Source of the DNA: Juglans regia
Taxonomy: Eukaryota > Streptophyta > Magnoliopsida > Fagales > Juglandaceae
Assembly: GCF_001411555.2 (NCBI RefSeq)
Contig: NC_049902.1
Coordinates: 13,602,237 to 13,666,236, forward strand
Length of the DNA stretch: 64,000 nucleotides
Reading direction: 5' to 3'
Shown: in pieces, positions 33,020 to 44,775 of the stretch
Layout: each line of letters starts with the position of its first letter
Position numbering within the stretch: position 1 is the first letter of the stretch
Notes under the pieces: generated by a model
Told to the model about the DNA's origin: nothing
Database searches by the model: none
What the model saw: only the letters and a program-made list of their open reading frames with translations
Translations under genes and position numbers: made by a program

Positions 33020-33975
33020 GTATACCGGCTACAACAACAACAAGTGCATAATGTCTCAAGGGAGGTTTTTGAGACAGCGAAGACCGTTCTTACTTTGAGA
33101 AGTGAAAAGGAAGTTCCCCAACCAGAGATGACTATGGACAGACAGGTGGTTGCTTCTACACCTGAAGATGCAACAGAGACTAATGAAGCTGAAAAAGAAT
33201 TAGAGATAGTGGGACCAGAATTGAAGAAGCATGTGAGTGCAAATGCTGAAACTAGTAATAGGTACCAACCTGTGGTTCCCTATCCTCAGAGATTGGCAGC
33301 TGGCCAAAAGAACAAATACCACACTGAGATTTAAGAGATCTTCAAGCAAGTAAATATTAATATTCCACTATTGGATGCCATACAACAAATTCCTTCATAT
33401 GCAACATTTTTGAAGGATTTGTGCACAATGAAGAGGAAGCCGAATATAAAGAAGAAAGCATTCTTAACGGAGCAAGTTAGTGCATTGATATTGAGAGAGA
33501 CTCCTCAGAAGTTTGGAGATCCCAGCTCTCCCCACATTTCTATTATGATTGGTGAGTCACACATTGGGAGAGCTCTACTTGATTTGGGAAGTAGTGTGAA
33601 CTTGCTACCATTCTCAGTGTATGAGCAGTTGGGATTAGGTGAGTTAAAAAAGATCTCTATCAAGCTACAATTAGCTAAAAAATCAGTCAAGGTGCCAGGG
33701 GTATTGTTGGGAATGTGCTAGTCTAGGTAGATAAATTTTACTATCTACTAAATTTTGTAGTTCTTGATATGCAGCAGCTAGCCACTATTATTTACCATGC
33801 GCCTGTCATCCTTAGGCGCCCATTCCTTGCTACCTCCAATGCACTGATAAATTGTCAAAGTGGAGTACTGAAACTCATATTCAGGAATATGACATTGAAA
33901 ATGAATGTGTTCAATACTTGCAAGATGTCTGGTGATTGCGACGAGTCAGAGGTGCATGTTCTTGATGTGATTTTA
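33020..33975 (+). pseudogene. Athila-like aspartic protease region
   Basis: Contains IPLLDAIQQIPSYATFLKDL and LCTMKRKPNIKKKAFL, then the protease: ISIMIGESHIGRALLDLGSS with the active-site block LLDLGSSVNLLP near 33580 (usual form DLGASINLMP) and VILRRPFLATSNALI near 33800. Stops at 33332-33334 and 33719-33721 break it. It would cleave the gag-pol polyprotein. Confidence 0.85.
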
Positions 33976-34315
33976 GAGCTTGATGAAATAAAGAGAGAGG
34001 CTTACGACAATTCCCGCTTGGCAAAGGAGTGAATGAACGCCTTGCATGACAAGAAGATCAGTGACAAACATCTTGTTCCTGATCAGAAAGTGCTCCTCTA
34101 CAATTAAAGACTGCATCTTTTTCCCAGGAAGCCGAAATCTCGATGGAAGGGGCCGTACATTGTAAAGGAGGTTCATCCTCATAGCGCGGTAGACGTCGTC
34201 AATCCGAAGAATGGCAATAGCTTCACTGTCAACGGACAACGTCAAAAGCTGATTCTGAAGGTCTTTGATCCACACGAAGAGATCTTGTTTGTGCAAGATT
34301 CCAAGAAAGTGTTTT
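33976..34315 (+). pseudogene. Integrase C-terminal end, fused after protease
   Basis: The frame passes from VHVLDVILELDE into IKREAYDNSRLAKE, MNALHDKKISDKHLVPDQKV, KSRWKGPYIVKEVHPHSAVD and VNGQRQKLIL, the end of an Athila/Tat integrase. Reverse transcriptase, RNase H and the zinc and catalytic domains of integrase should lie between; they are missing. A TGA at 34030-34032 and a TAA near 34105 interrupt the tail. Confidence 0.85.
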
Positions 34316-35417
34316 GATCTTTTCCCCCTTTACAGCTTTCTTTACTTGCATTTTGTTTTTTTATTTGTTGTTTTGCTTTGATTTTATATTTCATGTTGAT
34401 TTTTTTTTTATTTTGCCTGCTTATTCCTATGCACTTTGTTTTCTTTTATTCGATTTATTGATGACCATGTCTCTCACTAGTTGGGGGTAACGTGTGTGCA
34501 TAGATTTTAAAAAAAAAAATTGCATTAATATGATGTGCATTGATACACATATGATTGATACACACTTTATTTCTAGTATTTTGTGAAATCTAAGGATCTT
34601 GGTGGAGTAGTTGAGCAGAATCATTTTGTAAAGATTTATTTTCAAGCTTAAGCATAGAACATGATTTTTTATGTATCATATTTTGTTGATGTGTGGCTTG
34701 AAACACCGGGATGTTATACTTATTGAGATGAGACTTAGTAAGATTTATATAGAACGAAGGGCAAATTTTGAAGGACATTTTGCACATGCTTACATTTGTA
34801 GTGTTCCTTATTTACTGTTCATTGATTTAACACAGGAGAAGTAAACTGCAGGACTACCGAGCCATGCTTCAAAAAGAAAGAAAAAAGAAAAGAAAAGAAA
34901 GAAAAAAAGAAGAAGTAAAGGAATAGGAAAAAAAAAAAAAAGAGATTTGAAAAGAATAGAAAAAAAAGGGGAATAAAGGCAACTTAGTGAGCTTTCCTAA
35001 GTAAAGGGCTAGAAACAGTTACCCAAGACTTTGGGACTTGAGTGTTCAACCTTTAAAAACAGAGCTGGCGTGAAAACTGCTAGTCCGTTGGGCTTTGGGG
35101 TATTTAGAATCAACAATGATTAATCATAAGGTTGAAAAATCCTATGAAAAATCATGGCTAGTAATGAGGAACACACAACCAATTTAGCTCCACATACACA
35201 TTTGAGTTCTGAGACTTTTGTCTCAATCCCATGTGAAAGATTGTTGAGATAGTCTTGGTGGGTATAGCTCCTAGGAGTTGAGTAGTAACGTGTCACTTTT
35301 GTGAGAATTCAGAATTGTGTTTGATTGTTTCTATTTGGATTTTGATCTTTATGCAATATTCATCTCAATTAATTTTCACTATTTTGCTCAAGGATTAGCA
35401 AACGCTAGTTGGGGGTG
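34316..35417 (+). other. 3' non-coding region of Athila-like element
   Basis: About 1.1 kb between the integrase end and the 3' LTR. It holds an A/G-rich tract (34868-34977) and a polypurine tract just before the LTR. Long 3' non-coding regions are usual in this lineage. No open frame of interest. Confidence 0.7.
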
Positions 35418-36700
35418 TGATTGAGCTGAGTTATTGCATATTTTATACATTTAAAACCAATATATTTTATTTATTTCATTACAATATTATTGGTTTTAGA
35501 TGGAGAAATGGTTAAGATGAATAAATTTGAGTTGTGATTTAAATTGGTTAATAGCATGATTTATGCATAATTTTATAACTTGTGATTTAATTGAATAATG
35601 TTCCTTCACATGCGCAACATATTTTTTATATTCTATTCTTCATTTTTATTTTATTTTATTTCTTTTCTTTTCTAATTTTATTTTTTTTATAGGCCAACAA
35701 ATGTAAAAAAAATGTAAAAAAAAAAAATGCAGGAGGAATTATTTTTTTTTCTTTCACTTTTTGGTTGAGAGACGTAAAAAGGTGAGAGTATTTTGAATTC
35801 TTTTTGTTTTTCTTTCTGGCCTGGAACGCAAAAGGAAAAGGAGAAAAGGTCTTTTTGGGATTTGGACGAAAAAGAACGCAAAGTCTATTTTTTACTTTAA
35901 CGCATAGTGCGCCGCCTTTGAAGAGCTCCTCTGGGGTCCAACATCTACCGCTGCCTCCATTGCCTACCACTTCCATCTCCATTCATTTGGCTTGCTCTTT
36001 CGCTCTCTATTTTTTATTTAATTTCAGTTTAAAGTTTATGGAGTATTTTTGAGATTCTTGGCTTAGAAGTTTGGGCAATTTATTTGCTATTTATTTTACG
36101 TAATGTCATTATTTTTCTTAATCTTTTAGGCTTTCATTTAACAATGATTACAATTGCTGTGGATTAATTTTGAGGATTTGTTATTTGAATACAAGGATGA
36201 ATCCTAAAATCTTGATTTTGGGACTTTTCAATTCTCAGCTCGTATTTTGTCAATTATTTTCTAATCTAATTTAATTCTTAACTTAGTTTTATTAATCTCT
36301 TGGTTTCATTGCATATTAGATTGATTAAAGCATAATTAGGACTTAAATAATTTCAATGTTATTATTTAATTTTTAGATTAATTAAGATTGTTTATCTTAG
36401 TTGATTCCTTAATTGTTAATTTTAATTTGTTAATCTTTTACATTTCATTTCGACATTCAAAAATCCAAAAATATGAATCTAGTCCATGACTAGTGCCATT
36501 TTCATTATTGTTGCACTCTTCCATTCATTGTACATACCACCATTTTTATTTTTTCTTTGTGAATATTTTCACCATTTTAAATGAGTTTAATTTTAAGTAA
36601 CTTTTCCTAAGGAGACGATCTAGAAATTTATTCCTAATTATTACGCGACACCCTCCTGCACTTGGGATAGCCTTTGTGCTACTCATTTTTTAGTGAGTCA
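35418..36700 (+). repeat. 3' LTR of Athila-like element
   Basis: Starts tgattgagctgagttatt, ends tagtgagtca, 1283 bp, collinear with the 5' LTR with moderate divergence. Confidence 0.9.
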
Positions 36701-37282
36701 CAAAGCACGTAGCTCTTCACGCGGATCTATCCACAGCAGATCAGCCTGTTGCACCACCATGGTGCATGGCTCTGCACCAGTTGCTCATTGCAGCATCGCT
36801 GTACTCTGGAGGGTGCGCCTTGCTCAGCGCACAGTATCCTCGCTGCATCACGTCGTTCTATGGGGTCGCAACACTGGTGATCAAAATTTTATCTTTTGCA
36901 GATCTGAGGCTTAGCACATAGTAGAACATGTCGCAACCTCATGTACAAATCTTTTCATTTCATGTCTGCGACATCACTTGGAGGTGCACGGTTGCAACAC
37001 CCTTGGATACATGTCATATGGATGCAACTGACCTTCTTGTGCGTGCATCACTAAGGTGTAGAACACCATCGGGTGTGAGACGCACCAAGGTGGTCGATAT
37101 GCTGCATGTGGTTGCTGCACCCAAGGTCATGTGCTCCACTTTGCATGGGTGGCTTGCTACAACCGTTTCACTTCTCAAGTGGCCAATGTTACCAACAGAG
37201 AAAATACGTCACGGAAAAACAAAAAATTTCCAATCAAGAAAATCTTCACAAGCACATCAACAGTCAAATTGTTTGATACCAA
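36701..37282 (-). mobile_element. Internal region of minus-strand LTR element, right part, with primer-binding site
   Basis: On the minus strand an LTR end TTTCTAACA is followed at 37282-37270 by TTGGTATCAAAC, a Met-tRNA-type primer site, and then by GC-rich sequence with no recognised gag. It breaks off where the Athila-like element begins and appears to resume at 27926. It may be a non-autonomous family. Confidence 0.5.
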
Positions 37283-37716
37283 TGTTAGAAAAACTAGATC
37301 AAAGTATATAGCAGAAGCAATATTACCTAGTTGGCAAATTGTAGATCTAGTGCGGTTGTTCTACAGATTCTCTGTCGTCGTTATTGTTAATCCAAAATCT
37401 TTTAGCGATGTTGGAGTTTGCTACGCGGTAATATGCCAGAGCAGCATCCACATATTCTACAGCCTAAATGTCGGGATTAAAGAGAACTATACTAGAGAGT
37501 GATTTACTACTTTTATGACATACATCCATATATTACATTAATGAGGCAGGGGCTATATAATAGACCCTCCATTTTGTAACCAACGACTAGGCTTAAATGT
37601 CCAGCCATAATACACAAGTAAATATGCCAAGCATAACTACTAGACATATGAATAACAAGGGGTGCCCATTATGGGTGCCCCTTTATTACAAATTAGATAG
37701 ATAAGGTCATGTTTTA
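37283..37716 (-). repeat. LTR adjoining primer-binding site
   Basis: The minus-strand LTR ends at 37283-37284 (AACA). Its first 140 bp are shared with 23371-23510. The right boundary is cut by the chromovirus-like element at 37717. A hairpin, ggggtgcccattatgggtgcccc, lies near 37660. Confidence 0.55.
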
Positions 37717-38925
37717 TGTGATGGCCCCAGATTTGCTCTTGGGATCGAACGGATATCTTAAGCGTCGGGAATGCAACACAAGATTATCAGCCCTCATTCA
37801 TAACAAATAAAGATGCAATGCACTTAGCATACATCTAAAAGTATGTAATATTCGCAGCCGATAATTTTTTTTCTTGAGCAATACTATGCACCAAATTAAA
37901 ATATCTCAAAGACTTAAAACATAATCTATACATATTGAAATGCTAAACATCTATGATTACAACACGAGTCCAAAAGGTCTATAATCATAAGAGTACTGGA
38001 GTCCGAGCTCCTTAAGTACAAGCAGGATCTAAAGCAACTACTAGGCTAATCCATTGAGTAGCTCGCGCAACTCAATCAAGGATGCCATACTAACGATAAA
38101 TCGGAGCATTGAAACTATGAGCTCTGTGTCGTGCCGTCATCGTCTAATCGATCATCTCCAGTCGGTCAACCTCTGGTGCACCTCCTGATCTTGACACATG
38201 GTCTACCATTTCGAGGGGAATGGTAGTTGAAACTACCACGTCGAGATTTGATTACAAATCTTAGCAAGTTAACAGATAACTTAACATACAGGTCAAATAT
38301 GCATGCATGGCAATAAAAACATGAATGCATACATTATCATAAATAAACTTGATATGACTTGACATTTAAGATGACATGAACTGACATGACTTGAACTTGA
38401 GCATAAACCGAACTGAAACTAAACTTGACATGACATGAACTTAACTCAGACTTGACTTGACATGACATGAACTTGAACGTGAACTGACTAGGACATGAAC
38501 TTAAACATGAACGTGAACATAAACTGAACTTGAACTAAAACTGAATATGAACTTAACGTGAATTGAAACATGAACTGAACATGAACTTGAAACATGAACT
38601 GAATGTGTAGTTGAGCTTGAATAACATGAACTTGAAATTAGCGTAACATGAACTTGAATAACATGAGATTAAACGTGAAATACATGAACTTGAAATCTTG
38701 TTCAATAGACTGAACTTGAGCATGAACTTGAACATGAACATGAACTCTGACAATCAAAATGATTTCGTCAATTTTTTCCTCAGGAATAGTGAACAATAAG
38801 AATGATTCAGCCCAACATATTCCGTCAGAGATACTAAGATAAATAGAATGATTACACCATGAATATTTTAAATGAGATTCGCTAACAATCAAAATGATTA
38901 CGCCTGGAGTACCTAGTAATACTTT
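37717..38925 (-). repeat. Truncated 3' LTR of chromovirus-like element
   Basis: It matches 39637 onward in order: ctatgcaccat-like start, ctccttaagtacaagca, aagcaactactaggctaatc, the tgaacttgaacatg tract, and the aatNagaatgattNcg repeats. It breaks at about 38925, where RNase H sequence begins. Confidence 0.75.
38340..38760. repeat. Degenerate tandem repeat (tgaacttgaacatgaac)
   Basis: A long tract of 6-bp and 12-bp words built from tgaact and catgaa. Its counterpart in the other LTR is at 40805-41235. The Phe/Met/Ser-rich minus-strand frames across it are by-products of the repeat. Confidence 0.8.
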
Positions 38926-38929
38926 GACG

Positions 38930-39636
38930 GTCTTTTAGTTCTTCCCAATTCAATGTAATGAACTCTTGGACTGTGATCAAAACGACTTCCTAACTACAGT
39001 TCTCAATCAACAGTTTCCTCATACTGCATAAAAGGGAACTTACTTCCGACGATGGAACATATGAATATTCCAATATGCTCTTGCAATTCAAAGCATCAGC
39101 TCCCACTTAGGCCTTTCTGGGGTGGTACTTGATGTCGCATTGATAGTCACTAATTAGTTCCAATCATCTCCTTTGCCTCATGTTAGGTTCTTCTGCTAAA
39201 AAAGGAACTTGAGGCTTTTGTGATCCATGAAAACTTCACACTTTTCGCCATACAAGTAGTGTCTTCAAATCTTTAGAGCAAAAACCATTGTAGCTAACTC
39301 CAAGTTGTGAATAGGGTAATTCTGCTCATGATCTTTCAATTGACGTGAAGCATAAGTGACTGCCTTCTTTTCTTGCATTAGCACACATCCGAGTCCTACT
39401 TTAGATACATCGCTATACACTAGAAAAGGCTTAAGAGGCTCCGACAGTGTAAGTACCGATTCTGTTCTAAGTCTTTTCTTCAACTTGAAAAAACTCGCCT
39501 TGCACTTATTACTCAAAATGAACTTCACGTTCTTCTTAGTCAAAGCGTTAAGTGGTCCAAACAAACTGAAGAATCCTTGCACGAACCTCTTGTAAAAACT
39601 AGCCAGTCCTAAAAAACTTTGAATCTCGTGCACATT
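38930..39636 (-). pseudogene. Gypsy RT connection and RNase H remnant
   Basis: The 39633-39265 frame reads [19 protein letters not shown] (end of RT), then the RNase H start [16 protein letters not shown] (Asp retained), [20 protein letters not shown] with ELA, and WRHYLYGEKCEVFMDHKSL, a chromovirus signature. Upstream of 39265 the frame continues with shifts into RQRRWLELV-like residues. The piece is joined directly to the LTR end at 39637. Confidence 0.85.
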
Positions 39637-40154
39637 TGTGACGCCCCTAGATTTTTGCTTGGGATTGGACAGACATCTGAAGCGTCAGGACATACAACAC
39701 AAGGTTACCTGCCCCCATTCATGACAAATAAAAATGTAATGCACCTAGCATGCATTTAACAGTATATAATATTCGCAGCAGATTTTTTTTTTCTTGAGCA
39801 ATACTCTGCACCATACTAAATATATCTTAAATACTTAAAACATAATCCATAAATATTGAATTGATAGACCTTCTTGATTGCAACATAAGTCCAAAAGGTC
39901 TATAATCATAAGAGAACTAGAGACCGAGCTCCTTAAGTACAAGCATGAACTAAAGCAACTACTAGGCTAATCCATTGAGTAGCTTATGCAACTCAGTCAA
40001 GGATGCCATAATATTAACGATAAATCGGAGCTTTGAGGCTAGGAGCTATGTGTCGTGTCATCGTAGTCTAATCTACCGTCTCCAATCGGTCCACCTCCTG
40101 ATCCTGACACATGATCTACCATTACAGGGGGAATCGTTGTTGGGACTACCATGA

Positions 40155-40702
40155 TTAGGGGTGAAAAACAAAATCGGTGAACGGTAAACCAGACCGAACC
40201 GGTGGGTTTGGTTCATTATCAGGTTTAGTTCAATTCGGTCTGGTACCGATTTTATTTTTCTCAAAACCGGTTAAAATTGGTTCAGTTCCGGTTTTCCTTT
40301 GTCTAACATCGGACTGGATGGGTTTATATATATGTTTTTTAATTTTTATATTGTATAAAGTATCTTTTATATTATATATAATTTTTATATGTAATATATA
40401 ATTATATATAAAATAATTTTGTATTATGTAATAAATTACCAATTAATATAATATTAATTTTTAAAATCCTATATAAATAACTTTATATTATCGTTATATT
40501 ATTATATACTATAATATATCTACTATAGTATATATATTATATAATATATCGAAAAAACTAGAAAAACCAAACCAGAACCGGTAAAACTGAAAATACTTGT
40601 CTGGGGTGTAACTAGTGCAGTATTGGTTCTTCAAATCTTGAAAACGGTATATACCGATTCGGTTCTAAAATGTGTTTAAAATCGGACCGGTTACAGCCCT
40701 AA
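40155..40702. mobile_element. MITE with TTAGGGGTG / CAGCCCTAA ends
   Basis: The sequence between ttaggggtgaaaaac and ggttacagccctaa is missing from the homologous LTR at 37717-38925, which shows an uninterrupted ctacca-cg site. Subterminal regions carry many ccggtt / aaccgg words and the centre is AT-rich. It is probably a hAT-type non-autonomous element. Confidence 0.75.
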
Positions 40703-40804
40703 TCACGGTGAGATTTGATTACAAATCTTGCCAAGTTATCAAATAACTTAACATACAAGTCAAAGATGCATGTATGGTTGTAAAAGCATGAATGCATACA
40801 TGAT

Positions 40805-41235
40805 CATAAATAAACTTGACGTGATTTGACATTTAACATGGCATGAGCTGACATGACTTAAACTTGACCATAGACTGAACTAAAATTAAACTTGACATGA
40901 CGTGAACTTAACTGAGATTTGACTTGACATGATATGAACTTGAACGTTAACTAACTTGGACATGAACTTAAACATGAAAATGAACATAAACTGAACTTGA
41001 ACTGAAACTGAATATAAACTTAACATGAATTGAAACGTGAACTGGTTGTGAACTTGAAACATAAACTGAACGTGCACTTGAGCTTGAATAACATGAACTT
41101 GAACTTAACGTAGCATGAACTTGAACTTGAATAACATGAACTTGAACATGAAAAACATGAATTTGGAATCTTGTTCAGTAAACTGGACTTGAGCATGAAC
41201 TTAAACATGAACGTGAACGTGAACATGAACTCTGA
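40805..41235. repeat. Degenerate tandem repeat (tgaacttgaacatgaac), second LTR copy
   Basis: Same word composition as 38340-38760. Followed at 41236-41560 by about eight spaced copies of an aatcaNaatgattacg word, a near-palindrome. Confidence 0.8.
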
Positions 41236-41588
41236 CAATTAAAATAATTTCGCCAGTTGTTTCTTTAGGAATAATGAACGATCAGAATGATTCTGCCCAA
41301 CATATTCTGTCAGAGATACTCAGACAATCAGAATGATTACACCATGAATATTTTAAATAAGATACCCTAACAATTAGAATGATTATGCGATGAGTACCTA
41401 ATAATATTTTTGACAATCAAAATGATTACGCTAGAAGCATTTGAGTAGAGGTATTCTAACAATCAAAATGATTACGCAGGAAGTACCTCGCGTAAATTAT
41501 AAATAGAGATGCTCGGACAATCATAGTGATTACATCATGAGTATATCAGGCATGACTAACTGAGAAAATACTATTTTAGAGATACACT

Positions 41589-44500
41589 TGTAATACCTGA
41601 TTACGTCATTTTATTAATTATTTAAGTTAAATATTTTGAGATGAAGATTTTTTATTATTTTATTATTTGATTTTAAGATCGGTGTGCTTTTATTTTTATG
41701 TGGGTTGTTAAAATAATTCAAGGGCATGATTTTAAGACCTTACAATATTTTTCTCTTAAGCCCTCTACTTTTCATCTATTCAAAAAATGGCCCAAGCTCT
41801 CTCCTCCATAGGATGGGTAGGTAAGGAAAATATCTTCCTACACTTAAATCTCCATTGTCCATCTCCCAAGCTTATGGGATAAGTTTTGACTAAAAACCAT
41901 TAAGTCTATATCCTCTTGAATCCGTCGACTTCTAAGGCAAGAAAGAAGAAACATCTCTCAAGCCCTATCTAAGTGAAACCCCCTCATTCACGCAAAAAGA
42001 CCCTTTCGGTTTCCTCTAGCCTGCACAACTCATCTTCCTTCTTCAAGCCGATTTCTTCATTTTCCGAAGCTTAAGATCCAACTGAAGTTTCTTCGAGGGG
42101 AACGATTTTCCAGTTGAGTTTCTATTATTCTAGCTTCTAGTTTGGAATCTTGGATATATTGGTTTAACCTAGGGTTTTTAAGAAAATTTCCTGCTTATGT
42201 TCCAGCTGTGAATCTTCAGATTTCCTCTCCCATTTCTCTTTTGATGCTTGTTTCCGTATCTTGTAAGGGAAGCCAAATCAGGTAATGCTCCATTTCTCAA
42301 AATATTTAGTATGGATCGTATTGTGTGTGCGCCAAATCAGTGCCATGTGTCTTTGGTTTTCGAAAAAATCTTGTGTTGGTTGAGTGATTTGTAGTCCTAG
42401 GCTGATTACTCAATTGCTCTGCTTGCTTTTGTCCTGTTTTCTCCCATGCCATATTCTTTCAATGCATTTTGGTATAATTACTTCTAATGTCTTCTTGAGT
42501 TTAAATTATGTTCTTACCTATGTTGAAACTTTGTTTTTTTGTGTTAAATTAGAAGAGATGAGAATGTGTATTTTTAATATTTTTCCTAAGTGATAGTCTT
42601 ATAAGTAACCAAGGATTTTATTCAATGGATGAGTTCATGTTTTGATTTTCTGGTTTATAAGGGATTCACCCTTGCTGTTTGGTACTATGATTTAACCAAA
42701 GATGATGTTTCTTGCAAGTGTTCTTTAATACTAATGTCTTTATTCTATGTAATTGGGATTGTGATTGAATGAAAAGAGTTAAAATGTAATAATGCACTAA
42801 GACCTGCTAGTTGTCCAGGCATTGCAAAATGTTTCTGCTATGCATTCTGTTTTGGGGCTTAAACCAGCCCATTTCATTCTCTTTATTCAATTTCAACTTT
42901 TGTTCAACTAAAGTTAAATTTTAGTATGAAAAACCATTGAAAAACAAGTGACAAAAATCAACCCTTTTGTGAGCTTTGGCCCTTTTGTTGGATTTACCTT
43001 CCATACAATATTACAAAGTTATCAAATGCCATCTTTAACTTTCCGTTCTTAAATAAATTCCTACCATCTATTCATTTCTAACATATGATGTCCATATATC
43101 CTTCACGTAGAAAACAATGGTCTTTAAAGGGGCAGCAAACATGTTATTTACTTTCATGAGTTTCTTTACAATGTATGGAATGAAGATTTTAATGCTTTGG
43201 CTATATGGTGGGTAGCTGAATGGGCTAAGGTTGTACCTTGTAGATAATGTTCATTAAGTGAGAAGGGGTTAAGGAAAGCACTTTAATTCCAAATTACAAT
43301 TAAAGTGAGCGTGTAAGGGTGTCGGTTAGTAAAGCTTAAAGAGAGATGAATATTAATGTGTTTATTCCATTTCATTGAATAAGAGTTTATTTTCAAGTTC
43401 AAAAGAACCCATTAGTAAAGCTCTCAGGTAAGTAGCTATGACTATACTTCATACACCAAGTTCTCTTTATGAAAGAATGTTTCTCTCTCATATTGCAAAT
43501 GTTCTTCTAAAGAAAAGAGCAAATGAATATAGTATGTATAAGCCCTTTCTAGATAGCCCCTGTTAAGCACCCTATCGATTATAATTGTGTGTATGCGTAT
43601 AAGGTAATGCATGCACGTAGGTTCTAAATCATGATATTTTCATACATGCTCTCTCAAGAAACTTATTGATTATTCCTATATGTAGTATAACATGAAAATG
43701 TATATTGATTATAAAAATGCATGTGCATTGGACTAAGAAAGATGATGAAAATATTTTGAATGCAAAGGAAAGGAAATGAACGTCTCATGCTATATGCTTT
43801 AAGCAATGCTATAAATGACGCAAATAAAGTGTTTTAAAATGTCCATATAAACTGATACTTTATGGATGCCATGAAAGATGATGTTTAAACTCATGCTTTT
43901 TAATGACATTTTTCCATAAATGAACTGTTAAATGAAAATGGCTGAAAAAAAAGGACTGAAAGTACTGAAATGAATGAAAGAAAGAAATAACTGAATGAAT
44001 GAATGTTTTAATGTATGAAAATACATAACGGCCATGACTGAATGAAAGGGGTACCAAAGGGATGGGCAGATTGCAATGCCAAGTAAGTAGTACTGGTAGT
44101 GCACCCAGTATTACTCCTGACTGAAAGGGATTCTCAACCTGTGGCCACAGGCGGAATTCAGGTCCAAAGGAATACAGCTAACCCTAACACACAGAGCATA
44201 ATAGTGTGTACTGGCCAAAAGAAAGTGGAATATGAAAGCATAGTTATTTCTCAAAGATATTTATGCCTGAAAGTATAGCTTATTCCTTAAACTGTTTATG
44301 CATGAAAGCATTGTCAAGATTAGTAAATGTATGCATGTTTTAAAAAAAAAAAGATTATGTGATTCGTAAGTTAGCTAGCATGTTGTACTACTTATTGAGT
44401 ATTCGACTCACTTTATGTTTGTGATTTAAACATTCAGGTAATGACGAAGAGGCTAGGGAGCAAGGCATTACTATAGAAGGAGAGGCAGACACTTAGTGTC

Positions 44501-44770
44501 TTCCCTATTGGTTCAACCTTACATGGATGATGGGTTATGTTTATGGATGTTATTTTTATATTGGGATGGATTCCTTCCTAACTAGAATAGTTATGTTTTT
44601 ATGAACGTATGATGGACTAGAATAGTTATGTTTTTATGAACGAATGAATGTATGTGTGTTATATTCATACTGATCGCATATTATTAAAAAAGAAAAAAAA
44701 AAGGAAAGGAAAGAAAGAAAAACATGTATGTACGTAACGAATCCACCCTTTCTAGGGCAGGGTTGTTACA
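41589..44770 (+). mobile_element. Solo LTR (gypsy type), 3182 bp, with perfect 5-bp TSD
   Basis: Begins TGTAATACCTGATTACG and ends CTAGGGCAGGGTTGTTACA. The pentamer acact flanks both sides (41584-41588 and 44771-44775). The LTR of the host element continues across it. No coding sequence was recognised inside. The length fits long-LTR chromoviruses. Confidence 0.92.
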
Positions 44771-44775
44771 ACACT

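Larger units (their letters stand above)
27927..36700 (+). mobile_element. Athila-like Ty3/gypsy retrotransposon with deleted pol
   Basis: LTRs at 27927-31381 (1277 bp once a solo LTR is removed) and 35418-36700 (1283 bp) share their whole sequence. The primer-binding site tttttggcgccgttgcc follows the 5' LTR and a polypurine tract (ctagttgggggtg) precedes the 3' LTR. The interior codes gag, protease and the last part of integrase, all with stops; reverse transcriptase, RNase H and the integrase core are absent. The flanking pentamers tagag and caaag match at only three positions, so the duplication is unproved. Confidence 0.88.

Noticed and set aside
38553..41238. Phe/Met/Ser-rich minus-strand frames (for example at 38553-38753 and 41020-41238)
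   Set aside because: Created by the tgaacttgaacatg repeat; the two LTR copies differ in frame.
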